From assembly GCF_001668725.1 (NCBI RefSeq), contig NZ_LZKL01000089.1, positions 81,098 to 145,097 on the forward strand: 64,000 bases of DNA, given 5' to 3'. Source of the stretch: Mycobacterium sp. E787. GTDB lineage: Bacteria; Actinomycetota; Actinomycetes; Mycobacteriales; Mycobacteriaceae. A program made the translations under genes and the position numbers. Positions 26,534 through 35,212 of this stretch are shown here, in pieces. Under the pieces are notes generated by a model, which had not been told where the DNA came from, searched no databases, and saw only the letters and a list, made by a program, of their open reading frames with translations. Positions within the stretch are counted from its first letter, which is position 1, and each line of letters opens with the position of its first letter.

Positions 26534-26799
26534 CGGAGCCACCGTGCAGGCGTCGGGGCGGGCGGTGTCGGGTCCCGTTGCGCCCCGGCCGGATTGGCGA
26601 GCCGTTCAATAGCCTTGCCCAGGCTCGCGAGCCCGAGCAGCACGTACTCGAAGTCCCCCGCGGCGTGGTCCGGGCCGGACCGGCGGTCGCCGTCGGCGGC
26701 CAGCGCGCGAACCACCCGGGCCACTCCGGCGAGGCCGACGAGGTAGTCGATGAAGCTGCTTTGGTCGGCGAGCGCTTCGCGGGGATCCGTCAGCGTCAT
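26530..26799 (-). CDS. Small helical protein of the capsid-like operon
   Basis: This 89-residue protein starts MTLTDPREALADQSSF and is mostly alpha-helical (DYLVGLAGVARVVRALAAD; FEYVLLGLASLGKAIERL), with a Pro-rich end. I do not recognise a family. It overlaps both neighbours by 4 nt (ATGA each side), so it is translated as part of the operon. The longer upstream frame is a shadow of the preceding gene. Confidence 0.6.
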   Translation of the reverse strand: MTLTDPREALADQSSFIDYLVGLAGVARVVRALAADGDRRSGPDHAAGDFEYVLLGLASLGKAIERLANPAGAQRDPTPPAPTPARWLR

Positions 26800-27254
26800 G
26801 CGAACCCCTCGGGCCGCAGGCGGGCCAAGACGGAATCGTCGAGCCCACGCCCGATGACCGCGTCGGCCAACAGATCCGCCCACGCGTCGGGGGCGGCGTT
26901 CGGTGCGGCGGGGCCGTCGAGCACGTTGAGGCTGACCGTTTCCCAGACCCGTCGCAGATTCTCCACCGCCTCGGAGGCGACCAACGCGTCGCGCAGCCGC
27001 GCCCCCTCGGGTGTGTTCGCGTAGCGGCGGCCCTCGGCGACGAGCAGGTCGTGCAGCCCCCGGGCGGCCGCCGGATTACCCAGGACCGCGCGGCGCGCGC
27101 CGAGAAGCAGGTCGAAAACCGTCCGCTCGGAACTGCAGGCGTCGTCCGGTGGAGCCGGGAGCAACCGTGGCGTCTCGCGCTGGATCAGATCGAGGGTGAG
27201 CTCGCGGATCCGCTCGAGCTCCGCCAGCATGCCGGCCAGGACTTCGGGGTTCAC
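26796..27254 (-). CDS. Helical protein of unknown function in the capsid-like operon
   Basis: This 152-residue protein is predicted helical and charged (VLAGMLAELERIRELTLDLIQRE at the N-terminus; ERTVFDLLLGARRAVLG in the middle). It has no signal peptide or membrane segment. The GTG start overlaps the polyprenyl synthase stop (GTGA) and its stop overlaps the next start. I do not recognise a family; conserved coupling suggests it works with the synthase or the shell protein. Confidence 0.6.
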   Translation of the reverse strand: MNPEVLAGMLAELERIRELTLDLIQRETPRLLPAPPDDACSSERTVFDLLLGARRAVLGNPAAARGLHDLLVAEGRRYANTPEGARLRDALVASEAVENLRRVWETVSLNVLDGPAAPNAAPDAWADLLADAVIGRGLDDSVLARLRPEGFA

Positions 27255-28435
27255 CGGGTGCGCCCGTGTACGTAGTCCACCAGGTCGGCGAGCACGTCGC
27301 GGTGGCGGCTGCGTGGCAACCAGTCAAGGCGGGCAAGCGCGGTGGCCGCCTCCCGCGCGTGCCGGGCGGCGACGTCGCGGGCGTGCCGCAGCGAACCGAC
27401 GCGCTGCATCAATTCGTAGAGCCAGCGAATCTCGTTGAGGCTCTTGGGCTCCGGTGGATAAGATCCTGCTATCCGTGCCTCGATCTGGACCCTGCCGACT
27501 TTGGAGAGTTCGCCGCCGGCGGTGAGTCGATCCAGCAGCTCCGACAGCCCGAACTCTCGGTCGACGCCGGGGCGGCGCTTGGCGAGAATCTGTACAGCCC
27601 GTTCTTGTTCTTCCGGTTCGGCGCACCGCAGGGTGTGCAGCAGCATGAGGGTCCGCTTGCCCTCCCACAGGTCGCCGCCGATCTCCTTGCCGTACTCCTC
27701 GGGGTCCGCGCGCAAGTTCAGCAGGTCGTCGGTGATCTGGAAGGCCGCTCCGAGATGGCGGCCGAGGGACTCCAACGCGGCCATTCGCTCCGGTCCCGCG
27801 CCCGCCGCGATCGCGCCGGCCTGCAGCGGGGTGATGAACGAGTACCAGCTGGTCTTGAGTTCCACCATATTGAGGTAGTCGGCGTCATCGAGGCGCCAGG
27901 CGTTGGACCGGACCCAGTCGAGCTCGATGGCCTGGCCGTCGACGGTCAGGCGGGTCATCTTGGCGACGGCGCGCAGGATGCGCAGCGCGGGCCCGAGCCC
28001 TATGCGTTCGACGTTGTCAAGCAGCGGTTGCAGCGAAAGCGACAGCATGGCGTCGCCGACATTGACGGCGATCGGGACGCCGTGGTCCACGTGTAGCGTG
28101 GGTTTGCCCCGCCGCCACCAGGATTCGTCCTCGATGTCGTCGTGGATGAGAAACGCGTTGTGGTAGAGCTCGAGCGTGGCCGCGGTCGGCAGTATCGCCT
28201 CGAGGTGCCCGCCGAGCCCGAGGCAGGTCGCGATGCTCAGTGCCGGCCGCAGCGCCTTCCCGCCGCGCATCGGGTAGTCGAGGATCATCTCGTGCAGCCC
28301 GCTCGAGCCGCCCTGACCGGGACCGTAGAGCCGCTTGATCTCGCCGACGCAGGCGTCCCTGCATAAGGCGAGATATTCCTCGAGCGGGTTCGGCTGCGCT
28401 CCGACTGAGCGCGCGTCGGGCAGGGTCGACGTCAT
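27251..28435 (-). CDS. Trans-polyprenyl diphosphate synthase
   Basis: This 394-residue prenyl elongating enzyme has GGKALRP (58-64), the first Asp motif DDIED (99-103) and the second DDLLN (236-240), and a KT pair in ELKTSWYSF (194-195). It is longer than GrcC1 by an extended C-terminal helical part with an LRHARDVAARHAREAATALARL segment. The large residues around the first motif do not fix chain length; a geranylgeranyl or farnesyl-geranyl product is plausible. It follows the capsid-like gene by 15 nt. It is a different paralogue from GrcC1 at 12-13 kb. Confidence 0.88.
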   Translation of the reverse strand: MTSTLPDARSVGAQPNPLEEYLALCRDACVGEIKRLYGPGQGGSSGLHEMILDYPMRGGKALRPALSIATCLGLGGHLEAILPTAATLELYHNAFLIHDDIEDESWWRRGKPTLHVDHGVPIAVNVGDAMLSLSLQPLLDNVERIGLGPALRILRAVAKMTRLTVDGQAIELDWVRSNAWRLDDADYLNMVELKTSWYSFITPLQAGAIAAGAGPERMAALESLGRHLGAAFQITDDLLNLRADPEEYGKEIGGDLWEGKRTLMLLHTLRCAEPEEQERAVQILAKRRPGVDREFGLSELLDRLTAGGELSKVGRVQIEARIAGSYPPEPKSLNEIRWLYELMQRVGSLRHARDVAARHAREAATALARLDWLPRSRHRDVLADLVDYVHGRTR

Positions 28436-28450
28436 TGCGGTCTACGTCAT

Positions 28451-29242
28451 TTACTGATTGCGGATGACGACGTATCCGTTTACATCTTTAATCCGGAGCG
28501 CGTAGCCGATGCGGACGTTGAATTGGATCGAGTTGGCGGTCGCCGGTACTTCGCCGACGATCTCTAGGCTCGGTGGAATGCTGACGGCGAGGTCCAAGGC
28601 CTCTTCACCCGGTGACGCCTCCGCCGCGCCCGCGGGCGCGATCCGCCGGCGCCGGCCGAGCAGATATGCGACGATGGCTTTCTTGTTGGGCACGGGGTTC
28701 TCGAGCTGATCTACGCGTTGTAGGCAGTTGATGTTGGCCGGAGCCAATAGCACATCGGTGGCGGGGATCGCGGCGGTCGTCAATGCGGTCAGTTGCTTGA
28801 GGCCCGGGGTGTTTGTGATGAGGCACGACGGCGCCCGGTATCCGCCTTGCTCAACCAGCACTCGGGCATCGAGGAGCCCATTGAGGATGTCGCCAGTGGC
28901 CCCCGGTGAATTGATTTGCGCCGGGGGTGCCCCCCCTGTACTAAGCGCTATGAACACCGCTTTGTCGACCGTCGCGGCGAGTGTGACCGTGTTGGCGATC
29001 ACGCTTGCGAGCAACACATCGGGCGTCGGCGCGATCACCTCGGCGAGAGTCACGTTGAAAGAGACCGGTGTCGTTGCGAGCGTCAGGATGGCTGGTGTCG
29101 CCACGTTGTCGTTGGGCACCTGCGTTTTGCTGGGGTCGCGGGTGTCCCAGTGGGGGATGGCCTGCCAGGCGACGCTGCACTGCTCGAAGGTCTCTTTGAC
29201 GGTCTGGTTGGCGAGGGCCAACCGCTCAGCGCTCAGGTACAT
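28451..29242 (-). CDS. Encapsulin/HK97-fold-like shell protein candidate
   Basis: This 263-residue protein has the length and segment order of a family 1 encapsulin. Residues 60-100 (SFNVTLAEV, a helix VIANTVTLAATVDKAVF) resemble the E-loop strand and spine helix; 117-150 (DILNGLLDARVLVEQGGYRAPS, CLITNTPGLKQL) resemble the P-domain helix and following strand; the end (SIQFNVRIGYALRIKDVNG, then YVVIRNQ) resembles the closing beta pair of T. maritima encapsulin. No signal or membrane segment is seen. GGAGG lies 9 nt before the ATG. It is first in the operon. The fold is inferred by eye and needs structural confirmation. Confidence 0.55.
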   Translation of the reverse strand: MYLSAERLALANQTVKETFEQCSVAWQAIPHWDTRDPSKTQVPNDNVATPAILTLATTPVSFNVTLAEVIAPTPDVLLASVIANTVTLAATVDKAVFIALSTGGAPPAQINSPGATGDILNGLLDARVLVEQGGYRAPSCLITNTPGLKQLTALTTAAIPATDVLLAPANINCLQRVDQLENPVPNKKAIVAYLLGRRRRIAPAGAAEASPGEEALDLAVSIPPSLEIVGEVPATANSIQFNVRIGYALRIKDVNGYVVIRNQ

Positions 29243-29336
29243 GGATGTGACCCTCCTGACAGTCGCTCAAATCATGGCAGACAAGGTCGGAAATCGCGTA
29301 GCACTTTTCCGCAGTTTTCTGAATTCGAGTAGTGCA
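29243..29336 (-). promoter_or_regulatory. Leader of the capsid-like operon
   Basis: This 94-nt gap between the cyclase stop and the shell-gene start is relatively AT-rich (GCAGTTTTCTGAATTCGAG on the plus strand) and ends in AGGAGGG before the ATG. A promoter here is likely, but read-through from the cyclase gene is also possible. No terminator hairpin is seen. Confidence 0.35.
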
Positions 29337-32300
29337 TTACTTGTTCAGCAGCGCTATTTCCTGACCCGGGGTCATCTCGCCGCGAGCCACCGCGTCGCAG
29401 TGCGCCAGATGCAGCGTTGCCACCGGGTCGTCGGGCAACAACTCGCGGCACCGTTCGAACGCGGCGCGTGCCGCGTCGACATCGCCGGCGTCGAACAGCG
29501 CGAACGCCTCGTCGAAGGCGGGCTGCGCCGCGCGCTTCGCGGCGCGAAGGTGAGCCGAATCCTCGTCGTACACTTCGTAAATCGTCACCGGCCGGCGTCG
29601 GTTGACCACCATGACGCGCTCCATCCGGCGGATGTCGAACTGCTCCGATTGAGCGAGGCGCTTATGCGTGCGGTCGGAGATGAGCAGGGCGGAGCCGTAG
29701 CGCTTGTTGGTGCTTTCGATGCGGGCGGCGAGGTTCACCGCATCGCCGATGATGGTGAGCACCATGCGGTTCACCCCGCCGACGAGCCCGACCCCCACAG
29801 CGCCGGTGTTGATGCCGATTCCCGCCCGCAGTTCCTCGGAGCCGAGCACCTTGCGCTCCCGGTTGTGCTCGCGCAACGAGCGCAGCATGCCCAACCCCGC
29901 CCGCACCGCGTCGGCCTCGGAGTCGAAAACGGCGACGATCTCGTCCCCTCGCACGTCTTGGATCATGCCGTTGTAACTGATGATCGGGAGCTCGACGGCG
30001 CGCAGAAAGCCCATCGCCAAGTTGCTGGCCTCGGCGACGTCCATGTCCTCGAGCATGGTTGTGTAGCCGCGGATGTCGCTGATGAGCACGGTCATCTCGC
30101 GCTCGACCCGGTAGCCTGCCCGGACGCGACGAAGGTCGTCGATGTCGAGGATGCGCAACAGCTCGTTGGGCACGAATCTCGATTGGACGTCCATCAGGGA
30201 CTGCCGGTGCTCGTCGGCGGCCCGCAGTCGCTCCTCGAGCTGGAAGTTCCACAGGGGAGCGGCCGCCTGGTCACACAGGAACGCCACCGCCTCCTCGTGG
30301 TCGCGGCCGAAGCTGCCGTCCGGCTGATCCCGCTCGGCGTAAATCACGCCGATTGTCCTGTCGTGCAACCTGATTGGAGCCGCCAGGATCGGCGGGCCCG
30401 CGGCCTTGCGGTCGGGCGCGGCGATGACGGGCGAGCCACCATCGATCACGCGGCGCACGATATCCCGGTTGTAGGCGACCTCGGTCCATGGCCCGTCCAC
30501 GATCGAGATCTTGCCGTGATCCTGGAGGGCCCGGACGGCCAGATTGTCTACGTCGCCGGTGAGGAACAGGACGCGACCCGCGCCGGTCGTGTCGGCGACC
30601 GAGCCCAAGATGATGTTGGCCAAGGCGTCGGCGGTCCGCGCGCCCGACAGTGCGTGCAGAAGCTGATGCGCGCCGACCGGGTCGATCCCGGCGGAACCCC
30701 CCTGAACGAGATCGCGTCGGAGTAGCCAGGGGTGCTCGCGCGCGAGCCAGTCCGTACGCACCGCGAAGCCCAGGGTCAGCCAGCGCTGGTACGCCGACCG
30801 CAGCATGTGTTGTTGAAGGGTTGTCCGTCCGGTGCCGGCGTAGAGGGCGGCGGCCTCCTCGTGGGCACAGCCACTGATCACTGGGAGCTGGTTTTCCTCG
30901 GCGAGCCGGATCGCTTGGTGCAGGTGGCGTTCGGCCGTGGCGTGTTGGCCCCGCGCTCGCGCCCACGCTCCCTGGATCAGTGCGTGCGATGCCGCGTAGT
31001 TCTCCGGTGCGCCCACGGCCCACTGGCGATGCAACCTGAGTGCCTCGCGCACGAAGCGGGCGGTCGAGCGATCGCGAGGCGCGTGATGCAGCGCGCTCAG
31101 CGCACCGATCAGGTAGATGAGTTGAACGATGACGGTGCCGGTCATACCGCCGACGTGCTCGACCGCATCGGGCGTCGCGGCGACCGCTCCGGCGTAATCA
31201 CCGCACCAGAAGTGCAGGCCCTGTTTCCGCGCCGCTGCGGCGCCCAGGGCCACCTCGTCGCTCTCTCGCCGGGCCGCCGGCAGCACCTCCCGCTCGTCGA
31301 AACCGCTCTCGCCGGCGACGAGCAAGGGGTCGGCGCTGCGGCCCATCAGGTTGAGGCAATACTGATGCGTACCTTGGCACAGGCCGGCGGGCACGGGCTG
31401 GGAACGGATGTGCGGGACGAAGGTGCTCGCGAGTGCGTCGATTTCCGCCAGGGGGCGGCCGGCCCAGACCGACTGGGAGAGCAGGACGGCGACCAGGAAT
31501 CCGGCGTACTCCTGATCGCCTTGGTCGAGGGCCTCCTCGACGGCGTCGCGCAGTTGGCTCAGGCCGTCGCGGACCGGTTGTTGCCAGTGGCGAACGAAGT
31601 TCAGATACATGAACAGCGTCTCCGGCCGGGCCTCGCGGAACTCCGCCCGTTCCGTCAGTAGCAGGCCGGCCTCGCCGAAACGCTGGCCGCCCGCGCGATC
31701 ACCCATGATCACCAGCAGCAGCCCGCAACTGGCGAGGACCGTCGGCGAGCTGGGCGTATGCCCATGGGCCAAGGTCAGGTTGACTTGCTTGCGCACGATC
31801 AAGGGGAGCAGGTTGGGCCGGACGATGTACGCCATGCTGCGCAACTCGGCGAGGATCCGTTGGATCTCGATGACTCGCCGGTCGTCGCAAAGCGGCAGCC
31901 GAAGCAGCCGCTCGTTGCTCCAGCGGCGCATCGTGAGGTTCATCCGGACTATCGCATTGCCCATGCGGGGCTTGCCCGCGTCGGCCGGCAGCGGCTCGCC
32001 GAACTCGTCGAGCGCCCGCAGTCCGATCTCGAGCGCCTCCTGCAGACGGTTCTGTGCGACCCGCCCCTTGAGGCGGAGGTACGCCAGCCGCGTGCGGTCG
32101 GCCGGCTCGGGCAGCACCTGCTCCGCCTCGTCGAGCAGCGAATGCAGCGCCGCCACGTCGCCGACCAGCAGCGCGGCCTCCGCGGCGTCGAGCTGCAGCT
32201 CGCGGCTCAGCGCGAAGTGCGTGTCCCAACGCTGCCGACCGAGGAGTTCCAGCGCATTGCGGCAGTATTCGAGCGCCAACGGGAACGAGGCCTGCGCCCT

Positions 32301-33650
32301 CGCCTTACGTGCGGCCCGCCGCAGCACCTCGACGAACCGGACGCGCTCGGCGTCGTCGGCGACCCCACCTCCGCCGGCACCGACGTGCCGCGCGGCGTCG
32401 AACAACCGGTCGTCCCCCTGGTCGACCAGCCACCGGCCGATCCGCAGGTGGGTCTCGCGTTTGGCGTCGTCGGTCAGGCCGACCCGCGCCGCCTCGGTCA
32501 CCCGGTCGTGGCTGAAGCGGTAACGCGCGTCGCGGCTGATCGCGTTGGCGATCCTCCTGCCATCGCAGTCGACGGCCTCGAGCAGTCGAAGCTCGAGACA
32601 CGCCCAGAGCGCCTGGGCCACCACGTCGGGTGGCCGCGCGGCCGCCGCGGTGGCGTCGGCCAGGTCGAACTCGCCGGCGAAGCACGACAGCGAACTGAGC
32701 ACCGCCCGATCGTCCGGGCGCAGCTGGGCGAGATAGCGGCCGAGGAACTCGGCGGACGTGGCCGTGACCTCGATCGAGGTGAGGACGCGCAGGTCCCACG
32801 TGGGCCGTCCGCCGCTGCCGACCGGGGTCAGCGCGCCCTCGCGTTGCGCGCGGTAGAGCAGCTGACGTACCTGCAGCGGATTGCCGCCGGTCCGATGCTG
32901 GAATTCGGCGGCCACGTCGCCCAGCTCGACACCGCGCCCGGTCACGGTGGCGAGCAGCTCCTCGACGTCCTCGCGCGAGAGCGGGTCGAGCTCGATGCTG
33001 CGCGGGCTCGCGGCGCTGAAACCCGCTGAGCCCGGGTCGAATTCACCCGCCCGATGCGCACCGAGGACCAAGACGTTGCGGAGCGAGACCGTCAACACCT
33101 CCGACAGCAACAGCAGCGTGTCCCGATCGGCCCACTGCAGGTCGTCGATCGCGAGCACCACGGGCCGATACGACGCGGTATCGGACAGCAGCCGGATGGT
33201 GGCGCGGTGCAACCGCCGCCGCGCATCCGCCGCGTCGAGGTCGGCGACCGGCGGGATCTCGCCGAGCAACCGAGCCAGGTCGGGCACCAGCTCGCCGAGG
33301 ACGCCGGCGATCGACGACATCCCGCCGGTGATGTCGGCGCGCCAACGGTCGCGTTCGGGCGGCCCGGTGGCCGCCATGGTGCGGACCAGCGAGCCGAGCG
33401 CGTCCCGGACCGCCGAGTACGGTGCGGGCGCGCCGTCGCGGCACCTCCCGTAAGCGAACACGCAATCGCGCCCGGACACCTCGTCGCCGAAGGCCTGGAT
33501 GAGCGTCGACTTGCCGACTCCCGGCACCCCGCTGAGCAGGACGCATGCCCCGCCGGCGCGTCCCGCTTCGTCCACGGCGGCTCGGAGGTCGGTGAGTTCC
33601 TGGCGCCGGTCGACCACGCGGCCGTCGATGTCGAGGACTGGCGCTGTCAC
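29337..33650 (-). CDS. AAA-ATPase / TPR / GAF / class III cyclase signalling protein
   Basis: This 1437-residue protein begins with a STAND-type ATPase (Walker A GVPGVGKST at 41-49; Walker B VVLAIDDLQWAD), followed by a long TPR-like helical region, a GAF-like domain (about 1020-1160) and a class III nucleotide cyclase domain (about 1185-1330: VLISDIRGYTT, VRGDEIVAVF, IGDAVNLAARIE). The metal Asp residues, Asn and Arg are present, but the usual adenine-selecting Lys position reads Asp in QDVRGDE. It lies just upstream of the shell operon on the same strand. GTG at 33650 is preferred to a TTG 12 nt earlier. Confidence 0.85.
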   Translation of the reverse strand: MTAPVLDIDGRVVDRRQELTDLRAAVDEAGRAGGACVLLSGVPGVGKSTLIQAFGDEVSGRDCVFAYGRCRDGAPAPYSAVRDALGSLVRTMAATGPPERDRWRADITGGMSSIAGVLGELVPDLARLLGEIPPVADLDAADARRRLHRATIRLLSDTASYRPVVLAIDDLQWADRDTLLLLSEVLTVSLRNVLVLGAHRAGEFDPGSAGFSAASPRSIELDPLSREDVEELLATVTGRGVELGDVAAEFQHRTGGNPLQVRQLLYRAQREGALTPVGSGGRPTWDLRVLTSIEVTATSAEFLGRYLAQLRPDDRAVLSSLSCFAGEFDLADATAAAARPPDVVAQALWACLELRLLEAVDCDGRRIANAISRDARYRFSHDRVTEAARVGLTDDAKRETHLRIGRWLVDQGDDRLFDAARHVGAGGGGVADDAERVRFVEVLRRAARKARAQASFPLALEYCRNALELLGRQRWDTHFALSRELQLDAAEAALLVGDVAALHSLLDEAEQVLPEPADRTRLAYLRLKGRVAQNRLQEALEIGLRALDEFGEPLPADAGKPRMGNAIVRMNLTMRRWSNERLLRLPLCDDRRVIEIQRILAELRSMAYIVRPNLLPLIVRKQVNLTLAHGHTPSSPTVLASCGLLLVIMGDRAGGQRFGEAGLLLTERAEFREARPETLFMYLNFVRHWQQPVRDGLSQLRDAVEEALDQGDQEYAGFLVAVLLSQSVWAGRPLAEIDALASTFVPHIRSQPVPAGLCQGTHQYCLNLMGRSADPLLVAGESGFDEREVLPAARRESDEVALGAAAARKQGLHFWCGDYAGAVAATPDAVEHVGGMTGTVIVQLIYLIGALSALHHAPRDRSTARFVREALRLHRQWAVGAPENYAASHALIQGAWARARGQHATAERHLHQAIRLAEENQLPVISGCAHEEAAALYAGTGRTTLQQHMLRSAYQRWLTLGFAVRTDWLAREHPWLLRRDLVQGGSAGIDPVGAHQLLHALSGARTADALANIILGSVADTTGAGRVLFLTGDVDNLAVRALQDHGKISIVDGPWTEVAYNRDIVRRVIDGGSPVIAAPDRKAAGPPILAAPIRLHDRTIGVIYAERDQPDGSFGRDHEEAVAFLCDQAAAPLWNFQLEERLRAADEHRQSLMDVQSRFVPNELLRILDIDDLRRVRAGYRVEREMTVLISDIRGYTTMLEDMDVAEASNLAMGFLRAVELPIISYNGMIQDVRGDEIVAVFDSEADAVRAGLGMLRSLREHNRERKVLGSEELRAGIGINTGAVGVGLVGGVNRMVLTIIGDAVNLAARIESTNKRYGSALLISDRTHKRLAQSEQFDIRRMERVMVVNRRRPVTIYEVYDEDSAHLRAAKRAAQPAFDEAFALFDAGDVDAARAAFERCRELLPDDPVATLHLAHCDAVARGEMTPGQEIALLNK

Positions 33651-33812
33651 GGTGCGACGCAAACCGTGGCGGGCGCCGTCCGCCGGACCGCGCGGTCAGC
33701 GAATCGCAAGGTGAGGCTCATCGGCATCCTCGGTTCCCTTTGCTGGCGCTGTGGACTCATCGTAGTTACCAGGCCTCCCGCCGCAACACTCTTTGCTACT
33801 CGAATCGGCGTG

Positions 33813-33857
33813 TTGTCGCGGGGACCGGTTGGCCCCGAAAACCGGGGCCGGTGACAA
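33813..33857. promoter_or_regulatory. Nested stem-loop upstream of the Nramp-like gene
   Basis: TTGTC and GACAA enclose ACCGG/CCGGT and a core GGCCCCG-AAAAC-CGGGGCC. It stands in the divergent gap between the cyclase gene and the transporter. It could be a leader hairpin or an operator. Confidence 0.4.
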
Positions 33858-33864
33858 CGGCTTG

Positions 33865-33883
33865 TTAGGCGAGGCTTAGTTTG
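33865..33883. promoter_or_regulatory. Possible DtxR-family (IdeR/MntR) metal box
   Basis: TTAGGCGAGGCTTAGTTTG matches 13 of 19 positions of the mycobacterial iron-box consensus TTAGGTTAGGCTAACCTAA by eye, best in TTAGG..AGGCT.A. It lies 37 nt before the start of a metal transporter, which supports a regulatory reading. Confidence 0.35.
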
Positions 33884-33919
33884 TTGTCCACTGCTGTCGC
33901 ACGAAGGAGTTGGTCGAGG

Positions 33920-35212
33920 GTGACCGATACAACCACGCCGGTGGCGGATGCGTCGGGACAACCGTCGACGTCGGCGTCCCGACAGGGCCGCTGGCTGCGG
34001 TGGGGGCTGCTGACGGTATGGGGCCCCGGCCTGGTCGTCATGCTGGCCGACACCGACGCGGGTTCGCTGATCACCGCGTCCCAATCCGGCGCCCAGTGGG
34101 GCTACCGGATGGTGCTGCCGCAGCTGATCCTGATGCCGATCCTGTACGTCGTGCAGGAGATGACCGTGCGGCTGGGCATCGTCACCAAGAAGGGGCACGG
34201 CGCCCTGATCCGGGAACGCTTCGGCCGGGGCTGGGCGTGGATTTCGGCGTTCACGCTGTTCGCCTCCGCCATCGGTGCGCTGCTCACCGAGTTCGCCGGC
34301 GTCGCCGGGGTCGGGGAGTTGTTCGGCGTCTCGCGCTGGGTGAGCATCCCGATCGCGACGGCCGCGCTGCTGGCGTTGGCGCTGACCGGCAGCTACCGGC
34401 GCGTGGAACGCATCGGCTTGATCATCGGCTCGGCCGAACTGGCGTTCCTGGTCGCCATGGTGATGGCGCGGCCCGAGCCCAAAGCCCTTGCGGAGGGCCT
34501 GAAGTCGATGCCGCTGGGCAACTCGTCGTACCTGCTGCTGGTCGCGGCCAACGTCGGCGCGGTCATCATGCCCTGGATGGTCTTCTACCAACAGGGCGCG
34601 GTCGTCGACAAGCACCTGTCGGTGGCCACCATCCGCCAGGCCCGGCACGACACCGCCGCCGGCGCCGTGCTGACCCAGGTGATCATGATCTCGGTCGTCA
34701 TCACCGTGGCCTCGACGATCGGGGCCCACGGCGGCGCGGGCGCGCTGAACACCGTCGGCGACATCGCCAATGCGCTCACGCCCTACCTGGGCCGCGTCGG
34801 CGGCACCGTCCTGTTCGGACTGGGCATGCTCGGCGCGGCGCTGGTGGCCGCCATCGTGTCGTCGCTGGCCGGGGCGTGGGGGCTTTCGGAGGTCTTCGGT
34901 TGGAAGCACACCCTCAACCAGCGGCCCAACCGCGCCACCGCCAAGTTCTACATCACCTACGCGCTCGCCCACCTCGTCGGCGCCGCGCTGGTCCTGGCCA
35001 GCGTCGACCTGGTCAACCTGGCCGTCGACGTCGAGGTGATGAACGCCTTGCTGCTGCCCATCGTGCTGGGCCTGTTGCTGGCGCTGGAAGCCCGCGCGCT
35101 CCCGGAGGAGTGGCGCATGCGCGGACCGCGCAAGTACGTCGCCTGGGCCCTGTGCCTGGTGGTGATGGGCTTCGGGCTCTACATGGTGCCGCAGGCCCTC
35201 GGCTTGACCTAA
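33920..35212 (+). CDS. Atypical Nramp-family divalent metal transporter
   Basis: This 430-residue integral membrane protein has about 11 hydrophobic helices and the Nramp layout. The first helix, normally GPG...DPGN, reads GPGLVVMLADTDAGS (44-49), and the helix 6 motif normally ending MPH reads AVIMPWMVFYQQG. These changes remove canonical metal ligands, so it may belong to the Nramp-related Mg or other divergent branch rather than Mn/Fe MntH. GAAGGAG precedes the GTG at 33920; the open frame to 33881 lacks a site. Its 3' end overlaps the CDF gene by 4 nt. Confidence 0.82.
   Translation: MTDTTTPVADASGQPSTSASRQGRWLRWGLLTVWGPGLVVMLADTDAGSLITASQSGAQWGYRMVLPQLILMPILYVVQEMTVRLGIVTKKGHGALIRERFGRGWAWISAFTLFASAIGALLTEFAGVAGVGELFGVSRWVSIPIATAALLALALTGSYRRVERIGLIIGSAELAFLVAMVMARPEPKALAEGLKSMPLGNSSYLLLVAANVGAVIMPWMVFYQQGAVVDKHLSVATIRQARHDTAAGAVLTQVIMISVVITVASTIGAHGGAGALNTVGDIANALTPYLGRVGGTVLFGLGMLGAALVAAIVSSLAGAWGLSEVFGWKHTLNQRPNRATAKFYITYALAHLVGAALVLASVDLVNLAVDVEVMNALLLPIVLGLLLALEARALPEEWRMRGPRKYVAWALCLVVMGFGLYMVPQALGLT

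Noticed and set aside
33865..33919. M-box riboswitch before the Nramp-like gene, suggested by GTTAGGCGAGGCT
   Set aside because: Only about 55 nt separate the motif from the start codon, far too short for the M-box fold, and other conserved blocks are missing.
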